The notes under the pieces: model-generated
Told to the model about the DNA's origin: nothing
Seen by the model: the letters and a program-made list of their open reading frames with translations, nothing else
Database searches by the model: none
DNA from: Bradyrhizobium sp. AUGA SZCCT0283
GTDB lineage: Bacteria > Pseudomonadota > Alphaproteobacteria > Rhizobiales > Xanthobacteraceae
Direction of reading: 5' to 3'
NCBI RefSeq assembly: GCF_018130385.1
Contig: NZ_JAFCLU010000019.1
Location: 62,001-126,000 of the forward strand
DNA length: 64,000 nucleotides
Shown here: positions 27,157 through 35,634 of the stretch, one piece after another
Layout of the letters: each line of letters starts with the position of its first letter
Numbering within the stretch: the stretch's first letter is position 1
Position numbers and translations under genes: made by a program

Positions 27157-27981
27157 ATGGATTGCTCACTGACGAATACGCTGCCCAAGCCCCGGACCAT
27201 CAGCGTCAACGGCAAGGTCATTCCGCGCGAGGTGATCGCCCGCGAGGTGCAGAACCACCCTGCGGAAAAGCCGATCCTGGCGTGGCAGGCGGCGGCCCGG
27301 GCGCTGGTCGTGCGCGAACTCCTGCTGCAGGAATCGGCCCGGCTCGGAATCGAGGCGGAGCCGCTTTGCGATGCCGAAGGGCGCTCCGAGACCGACGAGG
27401 AAGCGGCGATGCGGGCGCTGATCGAGCGCGAGGTCGTAACGCCGGAGCCGGACGAGGCGGCGTGCCTGCGGTTCTACGAACAGAACCGCCAGCGCTTTCG
27501 TTCGGGAGACCTGTATGAAGCCGCGCATATCCTGATCGCCTCGCGTCCCGACGACGTCGCGGCGCGCACTGAGGCCCGCCTGGCGGCCGAGAATATTCTG
27601 GCCGCCATCCGCTCCGATCCGGCTTTGTTTGCCGAATTCGCCCGCAGTCATTCGGCTTGCAAGACTTCGGCGCAGGAGGGCGGTCGGCTCGGTCAGTTGA
27701 CGCGCGGCCAGACGGTTGCGGAGTTCGAGGCTGCGCTGGAGCGGATGCGTCCCGGCGAATTCGCCATCGCTGAAACCCGCTATGGCTTCCATGTCATCCG
27801 GCTCGATCAGCATGCGCCTGGGCAGGTGCTGCCGTTCGAACTCGCCCGCGACCGCATTGCGGACTATCTCACGACCAGCGTCCAGCATCGCGCGTTGGCG
27901 CAATACGTCTCGGTGCTGGCCGGCCGGGCAGATATTTCGGGCGTCACGCTTGCCGCGGCGGCGTCGCCGCTGTTGCAGTAG
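27157..27981 (+). CDS. Parvulin-type peptidyl-prolyl isomerase (PpiC/NifM-like)
   Basis: 274 residues. The N-terminal half is helical (IPREVIAREVQNHPAEKPIL). The parvulin rotamase domain spans about 115-220, with YEAAHILIA at its start, the SACKTSAQEGGRLGQL core and YGFHVIRLD at its end. There is no signal peptide, so it acts in the cytoplasm, like NifM. Only 3 bp separate it from narI. In other alphaproteobacteria and in actinobacteria PpiC-like genes follow narI, suggesting help in folding NarG/NarH; the role is inferred from position. Confidence 0.85.
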   Translation: MDCSLTNTLPKPRTISVNGKVIPREVIAREVQNHPAEKPILAWQAAARALVVRELLLQESARLGIEAEPLCDAEGRSETDEEAAMRALIEREVVTPEPDEAACLRFYEQNRQRFRSGDLYEAAHILIASRPDDVAARTEARLAAENILAAIRSDPALFAEFARSHSACKTSAQEGGRLGQLTRGQTVAEFEAALERMRPGEFAIAETRYGFHVIRLDQHAPGQVLPFELARDRIADYLTTSVQHRALAQYVSVLAGRADISGVTLAAAASPLLQ

Positions 27982-27990
27982 GAGTTGAAG

Positions 27991-28329
27991 ATGCAACTTG
28001 GCGACATCATCCGCAGCTTCAGCGAGGACGCGTCCGCCAGCGAGGCGCTGCTTGCCTGCAACGACATCGTGCTGTTCGCCCGCGTCGGCGAGGCCGCTAC
28101 CCGTTATGAGGAAACCGTCGGCGAGTACGCCTCCGGCGCCGTCCGGCGCTTTGCCAATCTCGCCGGCAGCGAGGACTGGCTCGGCCTGATGAATGTCGTC
28201 GAGCGTACCGACGATCCCGGCACCGGCTGCCTCGTTTACATGGTCAACTGGTCGCTGAAAAAGGACGAGGCGCCGGAGCCGTCCGCCCATGCCGGCTGCA
28301 CTTGTGGCGGTGGAGGAGGCTGCTCGTGA
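27991..28329 (+). CDS. Small nar-operon protein with Cys/Gly C-terminal tail
   Basis: 112 residues, not recognised as a named family. Residues 1-90 look globular (LACNDIVLFARVGEAATRYE, EDWLGLMNVVERT). The C-terminus ends HAGCTCGGGGGCS: C103, C105 and C111 in a Gly run, resembling a metal-binding or cluster-carrying tail. C23 and C80 are also present. ATG at 27991 is 6 bp after GGAG; an in-frame TTG two codons earlier is too close to it. It is 9 bp after the isomerase gene and 50 bp before the carbonic anhydrase gene, in the nar transcription unit. A metal- or redox-linked accessory role is inference. Confidence 0.65.
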   Translation: MQLGDIIRSFSEDASASEALLACNDIVLFARVGEAATRYEETVGEYASGAVRRFANLAGSEDWLGLMNVVERTDDPGTGCLVYMVNWSLKKDEAPEPSAHAGCTCGGGGGCS

Positions 28330-28379
28330 GTTCGCCCCCTTTGACCTCCGATGCGATCGGCTCTGGATTGTGATGCGCC

Positions 28380-29108
28380 ATGATCGACGAGCTGTTCGAC
28401 CGTAACGTGGCCTGGGCGACGGGAAAGACCCGCAGCGATCCCGATTACTTTCGCCGTCTCGCCGAGCAGCAGGCGCCGCGCTATCTCTGGCTCGGCTGTT
28501 CGGACAGCCGTGTTCCCGCCAACGACATCGTCGGCCTCGATCCCGGCGAAGTGTTCGTGCACCGCAATGTCGGCAACGTCGTTCACACCGGCGACATGAA
28601 TTTGCTGTCGGTGCTGGAATTCGCGGTCGAGACACTGCAGGTGAAGCACGTCATCGTCTGCGGCCATTATGGCTGCGGCGGCATCCGCAGGGCCTTCGAG
28701 CCGCCTGGCGGAGGTAGTCTGGTCGATCACTGGCTGGCGCCGGTGCGGGAAATGTGCCGGCGATGCGCGCCCGATCTGGCGCAGCTTCCGAATGAAGCGG
28801 CCAGAATGGACCGCGCCTGCGAATTGAATGTCGAACTGCAGCTACGGCGGATCGCTGCCACGCCGATTTTGCGCGGCGCCTGGCAGCGCCAGCAATCCAT
28901 CACGGTTCACGGCTGGATCTATGGTCTGGGTGACGGACTGTTGCGCGATCTCGGGCTGAAGCTGTCGTCGCTGGACGATGCCGAGACGCTCGACGGGGAA
29001 GACAATTATGCGGGGCTCGCCGAGCCAATCACCATGGTTCGCCGCCACGCCGAGGAAGCCTTCGCGGGGCTCTCGATGCTGGAGCCGCAGCTATTGGAGG
29101 AGGGCTGA
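28380..29108 (+). CDS. Beta-carbonic anhydrase
   Basis: 242 residues. Zinc ligands C40, H95 and C98 and the Asp-Arg dyad D42/R44 are visible in CSDSRVPAN and CGHYGCGG, the beta-class (Can/CynT) signature. It interconverts CO2 and bicarbonate in the cytoplasm. It lies within the plus-strand run between the nar operon and the molybdenum genes, so it may be made mainly during nitrate respiration, when pH and CO2 handling change. Confidence 0.93.
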   Translation: MIDELFDRNVAWATGKTRSDPDYFRRLAEQQAPRYLWLGCSDSRVPANDIVGLDPGEVFVHRNVGNVVHTGDMNLLSVLEFAVETLQVKHVIVCGHYGCGGIRRAFEPPGGGSLVDHWLAPVREMCRRCAPDLAQLPNEAARMDRACELNVELQLRRIAATPILRGAWQRQQSITVHGWIYGLGDGLLRDLGLKLSSLDDAETLDGEDNYAGLAEPITMVRRHAEEAFAGLSMLEPQLLEEG

Positions 29109-29109
29109 G

Positions 29110-29649
29110 ATGCCGGACAATCTGCTGGCGCGAATTGGCGTGCTGACGATATCCGATCGGGCCAGCCGCGGCGAATATGAGGATATCAGCGGCAAGGCGA
29201 TCAACGATTTCCTTGGCCGGGCGGTGCGGTCGAACTGGGTAGCGGTTGTCAGGATCGTTCCTGATGGCATCGACAGCGTGGCGCAGGCGCTGATCGAAAT
29301 GGTCGAGCGTGAGGATTGCGACCTGATCCTGACAACCGGTGGCACCGGGCCGGCGCCGCGGGACCTGACGCCGGAAGCAACGCGGATGGTCATCACGCGC
29401 GAGCTGGAGGGTTTTGGCGAACTGATGCGCCGGATCAGCCTCGAACAGGTGCCGACCGCCATTCTCTCCCGGCAGACTGCCGGAACGCGCGGAAAGTGCC
29501 TGATCGTCAATCTGCCGGGGCGCCCCTCTGCCATCGATGTCTGCCTGAACGCGGTATTTCCCGCAATTCCCTACTGCCTCGATCTGATCGGGGCGCGACG
29601 AATAGAGGTCAATCCAGATGTATGCACAGCATTCCGTCCCGCCGCATAG
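29110..29649 (+). CDS. mog: Molybdopterin adenylyltransferase MogA
   Basis: 179 residues. It activates molybdopterin by adenylation before molybdate insertion. The MPT-binding motif LTTGGTGPAPRDLTP and the segment GFGELMRRISLEQVPTAILS are very close to E. coli MogA rather than MoaB. The ATG is 1 bp after the carbonic anhydrase stop. Together with moeA downstream it supplies the cofactor that NarG needs. Confidence 0.9.
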   Translation: MPDNLLARIGVLTISDRASRGEYEDISGKAINDFLGRAVRSNWVAVVRIVPDGIDSVAQALIEMVEREDCDLILTTGGTGPAPRDLTPEATRMVITRELEGFGELMRRISLEQVPTAILSRQTAGTRGKCLIVNLPGRPSAIDVCLNAVFPAIPYCLDLIGARRIEVNPDVCTAFRPAA

Positions 29650-30208
29650 CGCAGCCGTGCGGCCGCAACAGGCCCTGGTGGCGATCGTGTACGCCAACGA
29701 GGCCTATCCGCAATCAACCTTCGAACGCATCGTTGCGGACGGCCGCCACCGCGGGCTCAGGGTAGCCGGCGTGCTGCAACACCCGGTCTGCTCAGACGCG
29801 GCCGGTCATTGCGATGTCGCGCTGGAAGAGCTCACCACAGGACTGCGAACGGATCTGTTCGAAGATCGCGGCCCCGGTGCCAGCGGATGCCGGCTCGACG
29901 AGGCGGCGCTCGCGGAAGTGAACGGGCAGGTGGCGCGTTCGCTCGATGCCGACCCGGATCTCCTGGTCCTCAACAAGTTCGGCAAGGTGGAGGCCGAAGG
30001 CCGCGGGCTGCTTGACCTGGTGGCGATGGCGGTCGATCGCGGCATTCCCGTCGTGATCGGGGTTCCGATCCGAAACCTCGAACCCTGGCGCGACTTCGCC
30101 GGCGGCATGTCGGTCGAATTCACCGATGATCCGTCGGAGGTCGCGGACTGGCTCAACAGAACCTTTCCTGTTGCGATAGCGCAAAGTCCTGAGCCGGCCG
30201 CCTGTTAG
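29618..30208 (+). CDS. DUF2478 protein (P-loop-like, molybdenum-associated)
   Basis: 196 residues, overlapping the end of mogA by 32 bp in another frame. Segments VAIVYANEAYPQSTFERIV, then LLVLNKFGKVEAEGRGL and VVIGVPIRN match DUF2478, a family distantly related to THEP1 nucleotide phosphatases and found near Mo-uptake and Mo-cofactor genes. A canonical Walker A is not evident, so nucleotide binding is uncertain. Context with mogA and moeA supports a role in molybdenum handling. Confidence 0.75.
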   Translation: MYAQHSVPPHSAAVRPQQALVAIVYANEAYPQSTFERIVADGRHRGLRVAGVLQHPVCSDAAGHCDVALEELTTGLRTDLFEDRGPGASGCRLDEAALAEVNGQVARSLDADPDLLVLNKFGKVEAEGRGLLDLVAMAVDRGIPVVIGVPIRNLEPWRDFAGGMSVEFTDDPSEVADWLNRTFPVAIAQSPEPAAC

Positions 30209-30248
30209 ACAGAGGTTGCATCCATCGAACAGACCTTGCGGAGGCGAA

Positions 30249-31517
30249 ATGCCAGCGTTGCTGCAAACAGAAATCGACGCCTGCCTTCCGTCTGCAAGCA
30301 TGGACCTTGTTTCAGTGCAACAGGCGCTTGCCATCGGTTTGGCCGAGGCGCGGCCCATCGCCGAGACCGAGCTGGTCGATCTCTCAGCCGTAGCGGGGCG
30401 GATTCTTGCCCAGCCAGTCAAGGCAGATGAGCCGCTGCCGCGGTTCGATTACAGCGCGATGGACGGCTATGCTGTCGACGCGGACGGCTTGGCCACAGAA
30501 TTTCCAGCCCGGTTGAAGGTGGCCGGCAGCATCGCTGCGCGGCGCACCGTCGGGAAGCCGGTGCTGCAGGACGGTTGCGCCTTTCGCATCCTGACGGGTG
30601 CGCCGATCCCCGCCGGCGCCAATGCCGTCATCGCCCAGGAAGATGTCCGGCGGGAGGGCGACCGTATCGTTCTCTCCCATGCGCCGCGAGCGGGCGACAA
30701 CATTCGAAGGCGGGGCGAGGACGTCCGGCCGGGCGACAGCCTGATCGAGGCGGGCACGGAGATGGGACCGCTGCAGGCAGGCGTCGCCGCGGCCAGCGGC
30801 TATCCCGGCGTTCGCGTATTCCGCAGGCTTCGCGTAGCGATGTTCACGACCGGATCCGAGCTTCGGCAGCCCGGCGAAAACCTCCTGGCCGGCGAGATCT
30901 ACGATGCCAACCGTTTCGTCCTGCGCGGCCTGCTCGCAAAGCCATGGATCGAGATCATCGATCTCGGAAGTATCATCGATAAGCCGTCGAGGTTGCGGGC
31001 CGTTTTCCAGACGGCAGCGGCGCGCGCCGACATGATCATCAGTGCCGGCGGTGTATCCGTGGGCGACGAAGACCACGTCGTGGATGCGTTCCAGCGCTGC
31101 GGCGGCAGGCTGTGGATTCGCAAGGTCGCTATCAAGCCGGGCAAGCCGCTCGTCCTCGGCAAAATGGCTGGCGCCACCTATATCGGACTGCCCGGCAATC
31201 CCGGCGCACTGTTCACGACGTTCAAGGTCATTATCGATGAGATTCTGGCAGCTCGCGCTGGGATCAGGCCTGCCGCAGGCAGCGAGTGCGCAGCCATCGC
31301 GAATTTCGACTGGAGGGGACGGCCGGGCCGCTCAACCTATCTGCCCGCCGTTCTGGCGGGTGAAGTGCATGGCCTGCCATTAATCGAGCTGTTGCCGGGC
31401 GCCAATTCCGGCAAGCTGCATCAGCTTAGCCTCGCCGGTGGTTTCGTCGTCGTCGCCCCGGAGCTGGAATCCATCGAACGCGGCGCGCAGATACGCTGGC
31501 GGCCGTTTGCGAGATAG
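30249..31517 (+). CDS. moeA: Molybdopterin molybdenumtransferase MoeA
   Basis: 422 residues. MoeA inserts molybdate into adenylated molybdopterin. Family segments: FDYSAMDGYAV, LTGAPIPAGANAVIAQED, GDNIRRRGEDVRPGD, the MogA-like domain with SAGGVSVGDEDHV, and GLPGNPGA. The ATG at 30249 follows CGGAGGCGAA; an in-frame TTG 11 codons upstream has no such site. Last gene of the nar/molybdenum run. Confidence 0.93.
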   Translation: MPALLQTEIDACLPSASMDLVSVQQALAIGLAEARPIAETELVDLSAVAGRILAQPVKADEPLPRFDYSAMDGYAVDADGLATEFPARLKVAGSIAARRTVGKPVLQDGCAFRILTGAPIPAGANAVIAQEDVRREGDRIVLSHAPRAGDNIRRRGEDVRPGDSLIEAGTEMGPLQAGVAAASGYPGVRVFRRLRVAMFTTGSELRQPGENLLAGEIYDANRFVLRGLLAKPWIEIIDLGSIIDKPSRLRAVFQTAAARADMIISAGGVSVGDEDHVVDAFQRCGGRLWIRKVAIKPGKPLVLGKMAGATYIGLPGNPGALFTTFKVIIDEILAARAGIRPAAGSECAAIANFDWRGRPGRSTYLPAVLAGEVHGLPLIELLPGANSGKLHQLSLAGGFVVVAPELESIERGAQIRWRPFAR

Positions 31518-31609
31518 GAGTTGTGGTCACCGCGCCTGAGAACGAGCGCGGCGAAATAGCCGGTGCGCAGGCGCGCGAGCCGGCCTCGGTTCACGCCGCG
31601 GTCAGTTCA

Positions 31610-31867
31610 TCACGCGACGCGGTTCCATGTGTGCTTGCAGGGTGCGGGGGAATGGCCCGCCGGATGTTCCAACTCGTGATGGCCGCTCAGGTGCATGACC
31701 TCGACGCAATCGGCGTTCAGGCGTTCGTTATCGACCAACCGTTCCGCCAACACCAGCGCCTGGGATGGCCCGACTGATTGAACGTCGATCTGACGCTGCA
31801 GGCACTTGAAGCTGTGGCCATCGGAATTACAAAGATCCTTGTAGAAGGAGACGCGATAATTGTTCAT
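31610..31867 (-). CDS. Small conserved hypothetical protein downstream of fixK
   Basis: 85 residues beginning MNNYRVSFYKDLCNSDGHSF with KCLQRQIDVQS following. The ATG has a strong GGGAGGGCAAG leader. No signal peptide or membrane helix; four Cys. It starts 44 bp after the fixK stop in the same direction and is probably co-transcribed. I recall similar short proteins in many Bradyrhizobium genomes, without a known function. Confidence 0.65.
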   Translation of the reverse strand: MNNYRVSFYKDLCNSDGHSFKCLQRQIDVQSVGPSQALVLAERLVDNERLNADCVEVMHLSGHHELEHPAGHSPAPCKHTWNRVA

Positions 31868-31911
31868 CTTGCCCTCCCGTCCTTCCTGTATCCTTGTCGC
31901 CTAGTCTACTC

Positions 31912-32616
31912 TCAGGCGTCCATGTCTGCCAGCCGCTGCCGGTTGCGCAGCACGATTTGACGGGCACTCGAAAACACCAGAACGCCCTGGTCGCTGAGCT
32001 GTGAAAGCGCCCGCGAAACGGTTTCCAGCGTCAGGCCGAGATAGTCGCCGATGTCGCGGCGGCACATCGGCAGGGCCATCATACCGGCCCTGGCGAGGCG
32101 ACGGTCCATTTCCAGCAGGAAAGTCGCAACTTTTTCCATCGCGGTCTTGCGGCCCAGAAGCAACATGTGGTCTTCGGCGTGCCGGAGGTCGCCTGCAGTC
32201 ATGGTCCAGAGGTTGTGGGCGACCTGGACATTCGATCCGGCGGCGGCTTCCAGGCTGCGGCGCTTCACCAGGCGGACCGTGGTGTCGGCGATCGCTTCAG
32301 CCGTCAGGCGATGGCTCGAACCGGCATCGAGGCCGAACACGTCGCCGGGCAAATGGAACGCGCCGATCTGGCGCCGTCCGTCGTTGAGGAGCTTGTAGGT
32401 GCGAACTGCGCCGCGGATCACCTGATAGACATATTCGGAAGGCTCGCCCTCGCCGTAAATTTCCTCATCCTTCCGGTAGGAAAACTCGGTGGCAATCACG
32501 CCCGCGCAGGTCGCGATCATGCTGAACTGGTCGACGGCCGGAACACTCTGGGCGCGTGGGGTGGGGAAAACCTTGGCTGCCGGGACTGTCTGGGTGGTGA
32601 TCGTCTGGGTGAGCAT
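31912..32616 (-). CDS. fixK: Crp/Fnr-type activator FixK (FixK2-like)
   Basis: 234 residues, very close to my memory of B. japonicum FixK2: MLTQTITTQT start, RKDEEIYGEGEPSEYVYQV, NDGRRQIGAFHLPGDVFG, and the helix-turn-helix CRRDIGDYLGLTLETVSRAL. It lacks the N-terminal Cys cluster of Fnr, so it is not itself an oxygen sensor. C185, next to the recognition helix, corresponds to FixK2 C183, known to make the protein oxidation-sensitive. The L-E-x2-S-R recognition helix predicts binding to TTGA-N6-TCAA. Expected to be switched on by FixL/FixJ and to act on the boxes listed here. ATG follows GAGGAGATGGCAAA. Confidence 0.92.
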   Translation of the reverse strand: MLTQTITTQTVPAAKVFPTPRAQSVPAVDQFSMIATCAGVIATEFSYRKDEEIYGEGEPSEYVYQVIRGAVRTYKLLNDGRRQIGAFHLPGDVFGLDAGSSHRLTAEAIADTTVRLVKRRSLEAAAGSNVQVAHNLWTMTAGDLRHAEDHMLLLGRKTAMEKVATFLLEMDRRLARAGMMALPMCRRDIGDYLGLTLETVSRALSQLSDQGVLVFSSARQIVLRNRQRLADMDA

Positions 32617-32730
32617 TTTGCCATCTCCTCGATGCGGGATGGCTTTGGTGTAACTGGGATTTTTGCTGCCCGATATTTGGGTCGATATCCTAAGGGCAGG
32701 CCCCTACGGGGTTTTACGGAGGCTGGCCTT

Positions 32731-33105
32731 TCAGGGCTGGCCTGCCGCGCTCGGCGCATCGATCGCCTTCCGAACGCAGTCGATCAGGCTGTCCTCGAGG
32801 TTAGGCTTCAAAAGCACCTGGTGCACTCCAGCCAAGCTTGCTTTGGCCGAGATGCTCGCGTCAGGATAACCCGTGATCAGAATGATAGGGGTGGAGACCT
32901 GGAGCCTTCGCAGACGATGGGCCAGTTCCAGGCCATCGAGTTCCGCCATCTTGTAGTCAACGACAAGACAATCCGCGCGGTTTCGGGTGGAAGATCCCAG
33001 CAGCGCGACCCCGCTGCGGAACGTGCGGACGTCGAATCCTTCGGTTTCCAGCAGAAATCGCAAAGATGTCCGGACGTCGTAATCGTCATCGACGACATAA
33101 ATCAT
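32731..33105 (-). CDS. Single-domain response regulator between fixJ and fixK
   Basis: 124-residue receiver domain only, no output domain. Acidic pocket D6-D7-D8 (MIYVVDDDYD), phospho-acceptor D50 (CLVVDYKMAELDG), switch Thr in ILITGYPD, and Lys in VLLKPNLED. The ATG at 33105 has AGGAAATCG upstream and lies 62 bases after the transcript start predicted from the FixK promoter at 33175-33215; in-frame starts further up (33168, 33243) lie at or before that start. It matches the position of bll2758 in B. japonicum, which I recall as a FixK2 target. It may compete for, or drain, phosphate in the FixL-FixJ relay (inference). Confidence 0.85.
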   Translation of the reverse strand: MIYVVDDDYDVRTSLRFLLETEGFDVRTFRSGVALLGSSTRNRADCLVVDYKMAELDGLELAHRLRRLQVSTPIILITGYPDASISAKASLAGVHQVLLKPNLEDSLIDCVRKAIDAPSAAGQP

Positions 33106-33174
33106 CGATTTCCTGGGCGGAAGGTTGACGCTGGCTTCACCGCTGGCGCTGGTTCGGGTGTCGGTCATGTTGAC

Positions 33175-33215
33175 AAAATAGACATTTTGCCAAGACCCGA
33201 ATTGACTTGGCTCAA
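33175..33215 (-). promoter_or_regulatory. FixK promoter overlapping the fixJ stop codon
   Basis: TTGACTTGGCTCAA (33202-33215) fits TTGA-N6-TCAA exactly and covers the fixJ stop (33212-33214). The -10 hexamer TATTTT (33180-33175) follows at 21 bp on the minus strand. It points at the single-domain response regulator, so FixK would feed back on the cascade. Confidence 0.75.
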
Positions 33216-33829
33216 TCTTCGACGATGCCGGCCCTGATCGCAAACCGCACCAGCTCGGAAAGGTTGCCGGCCTGCATCTTGGTCATCACATTCGCCCGAT
33301 AGACCTCCACCGTGCGCGGGCTGATATCGTATTCTCGGGCGATCGCCTTGTTCGATTGCCCCGTCACCAGCCCCTGCATCACCTGGCGTTCGCGCTGGGT
33401 AAGGCTGGCGACGCGGGCAGCCATATCGGCCGACAACGCCTCGCTTTTCGAACCGCTCTGGCTCTCCGAGAGCGCAGTCTGGATCATGCCGATCAGCCGG
33501 TCATCCTCGAACGGCTTCTCGAGAAAATCGAGCGCCCCAAGCTTCATCGCCTCGACGGCGAGGGGTACGTCGCCATGGCCGGTCATGACGATGACCGGAA
33601 GCTTTCGCGGGCCGGAACTCAACTGACGCAGCAGCTCCATGCCGTCGATGCCCGGCATGCGTACGTCCGTGACCACGCAGCCGACCTCCAGGTTCGGAAG
33701 CTCGTTCAGAAAAGCTAGCGCGGAATCGAAAAGACGCACGTCGAAGCCGGCCGAGCCCAGCAGGAAATCCAGCGAATCACGCATCGCCGGATCGTCGTCA
33801 ATGACATAAACTTTAGCGCTCGGCGGCAT
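33212..33829 (-). CDS. fixJ: Response regulator FixJ
   Basis: 205 residues. Receiver domain (1-125) with acidic D11-D13, phospho-acceptor D55 (VTDVRMPG), switch Thr (VMTGHGD) and Lys (FLEKPFED). LuxR-type helix-turn-helix at the C-terminus (LTQRERQVMQGLVTGQSNKA, SPRTVEVYRANVM). Phosphorylated by FixL at low oxygen, it activates fixK. Its start overlaps fixL by 17 bp, so the two are translationally coupled. Confidence 0.95.
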   Translation of the reverse strand: MPPSAKVYVIDDDPAMRDSLDFLLGSAGFDVRLFDSALAFLNELPNLEVGCVVTDVRMPGIDGMELLRQLSSGPRKLPVIVMTGHGDVPLAVEAMKLGALDFLEKPFEDDRLIGMIQTALSESQSGSKSEALSADMAARVASLTQRERQVMQGLVTGQSNKAIAREYDISPRTVEVYRANVMTKMQAGNLSELVRFAIRAGIVED

Positions 33830-35354
33830 CGGTCATATCCCTGGCGTGCGCCGCGGTCAGCGTGAAACGGAACGTTGCGCCACCGGACCTGTTGGTTTCG
33901 GCCCACATCCGGCCGCCGTGACTTTCGATGATGGTGCGGCTGATGGAAAGGCCGACGCCCATGCCGGTCTCCTTCGTCGTGAAAAAGGGCTGGAACAGGT
34001 TCACAAGCGCATCGCCTGCGAAGCCGGACCCGGTATCGGAAACGGCAATTTCGATCATATCGTCTGCGGCCTTGGTGTTTGAGGCAATCAGCTCACGGTG
34101 CGTCGAGGCAGCCATCGCTTCCAGCGCATTGCGGAACAGGTTGACCAGGACCTGCTGAATCTGGACCCTGTCGGCAAGTACCAGATCGCACGTCGGGTCC
34201 AGGTTGAAGCGCAGAAACACGCCCTGTTCGCGGGCGCCGGTGAGCCCGAGTGCGCCGGCCTCTTCGATCATCTTTGAAAGACTTTCGACACGCTTCTCGG
34301 ACGCGTCGCGGGCGACGAAGTCGCGCAATCGCCTGATGATGTCGCCGGCGCGAATCGCCTGTTCGGCGGCGCGATCGAGTGCCGCTTCGATCTTGGGCGC
34401 GTTGGCGTCGGTGCTGCCCGCCAAAAGGCGGCGCGATCCCTTCATGTAATTACTGATGGCCGATAGCGGCTGATTGAGTTCGTGGGCCAGGGCGGAAGCC
34501 ATCTCGCCCATCGCGCTCAGACGCGAAACGTGGACCAGTTCGGATTGCAGTTCCTGCAGCCGTGCCTGGGTCTGTTGCTGCTCGGTGAGATCGCGGACGA
34601 AGCCGGTAAAGAAGGGCTTTCCCCCCGAATGCATCTCGCCGATGGTGAGATGCATCGGAAACGTCGTGCCGTCCTTGCGCATGCCGGTGACGATACGCCC
34701 GATGCCGATGATGCGCCGTTCGCCCGTCCTCAGGTAGCGCGCGAGATAGCCGTCGTGGCGGCTGCGATCCGGCTCCGGCATCAGCGTGCTGATGTTCTTT
34801 CCGATCGCCTCGGGTTCGCTGTAGCCGAACTGACGCTCGGCGGCGCTGGAGAAGAACTGCATGATACCATGCTCGTCGATCACGATCATCGCATCCGGGA
34901 TCGTATCCAGGATCGAACGAAAGTGCCTCTCGCTGGTCCTGACCTCGTCCTCGAGACCTTTCTCGCGGTTGATGTCGATCATGACGCCGCTGAGCCGGGC
35001 AGGCGCGCCATCGGGACCATTGATGGTGGTGCCAACCGCGCGTACCCAGTGACCCTGATCCGAATCCCGGTGCACCCGGTACTGGACGTCGAAATTGCAC
35101 CCGGTATCGATCGACTCTTGCACGGCTCTTGCCGCGCGATCGCGATCCTGCACATCGAGCAGGGAAAGAAACACGTCGTAGTCTACAGGCGCATCCGATT
35201 CGACGCCGAAGAGCTTCCGGGTGGCGGTAGACCAGCTCAACTTCCGGGTCGACAGCTCAAGATCCCAGGCGCCGACGCCCGATCCCTCGGCGCCACTGCG
35301 CGCGTTCTGGTCGAGCGGATCTTGATCTCGAAAGGGACGGTCGGGGTCGATCAT
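33813..35354 (-). CDS. fixL: Oxygen-sensing histidine kinase FixL
   Basis: 513 residues: N-terminal PAS (about 25-130), heme PAS (about 140-255), dimerisation and catalytic kinase domains. The heme-binding His is H200 (SRHDGY) and the oxygen-contact Arg is R220 (IIGIGRIVTG), the same numbers as B. japonicum FixL. The phosphorylated His is H291 (ASALAHELNQPLSAI). ATP-lid motifs ISDTGSGF-like (AVSDTGSGFAG) and MGVGLSI are present. No membrane segments, so it is the soluble Bradyrhizobium type. Oxygen binding to heme shuts off the kinase. The leader region (35355-35530) is unusually AT-rich. Confidence 0.95.
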   Translation of the reverse strand: MIDPDRPFRDQDPLDQNARSGAEGSGVGAWDLELSTRKLSWSTATRKLFGVESDAPVDYDVFLSLLDVQDRDRAARAVQESIDTGCNFDVQYRVHRDSDQGHWVRAVGTTINGPDGAPARLSGVMIDINREKGLEDEVRTSERHFRSILDTIPDAMIVIDEHGIMQFFSSAAERQFGYSEPEAIGKNISTLMPEPDRSRHDGYLARYLRTGERRIIGIGRIVTGMRKDGTTFPMHLTIGEMHSGGKPFFTGFVRDLTEQQQTQARLQELQSELVHVSRLSAMGEMASALAHELNQPLSAISNYMKGSRRLLAGSTDANAPKIEAALDRAAEQAIRAGDIIRRLRDFVARDASEKRVESLSKMIEEAGALGLTGAREQGVFLRFNLDPTCDLVLADRVQIQQVLVNLFRNALEAMAASTHRELIASNTKAADDMIEIAVSDTGSGFAGDALVNLFQPFFTTKETGMGVGLSISRTIIESHGGRMWAETNRSGGATFRFTLTAAHARDMTDAAER

Positions 35355-35539
35355 GCTTCGCTTTCTAGGCTGCTCTTGCTTATCAGATACCGCATTAAAT
35401 CGAGCGTGTGAAATAGCAGCGAGCCAAAATTAAAAATGACATGTATCCAATTGATATAAAATGAATTTTTTCAGAATTGCCGGCCCCAACTCCTGCACAG
35501 TGCTCGATTGCAGATGCCTGGAAGAGCCGAGGGAGATTC

Positions 35540-35580
35540 TTGATCTAGGTCAGCTTCAAACCGGAGCGGAGCTCTAGGAT
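35540..35580 (+). promoter_or_regulatory. FixK-type promoter of the first usp gene
   Basis: TTGATCTAGGTCAG (35540-35553) matches the box except for the last base. A good -10, TAGGAT (35575-35580), follows at 21 bp, placing the start near 35587. This supports the usp ATG at 35635 over the GTG-type start at 35587. Confidence 0.6.
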
Positions 35581-35634
35581 GTTGGTATGTGGCCAAGGCC
35601 ATACGGCATTTCGTCCCAAGGCATGGAGCAGGTT

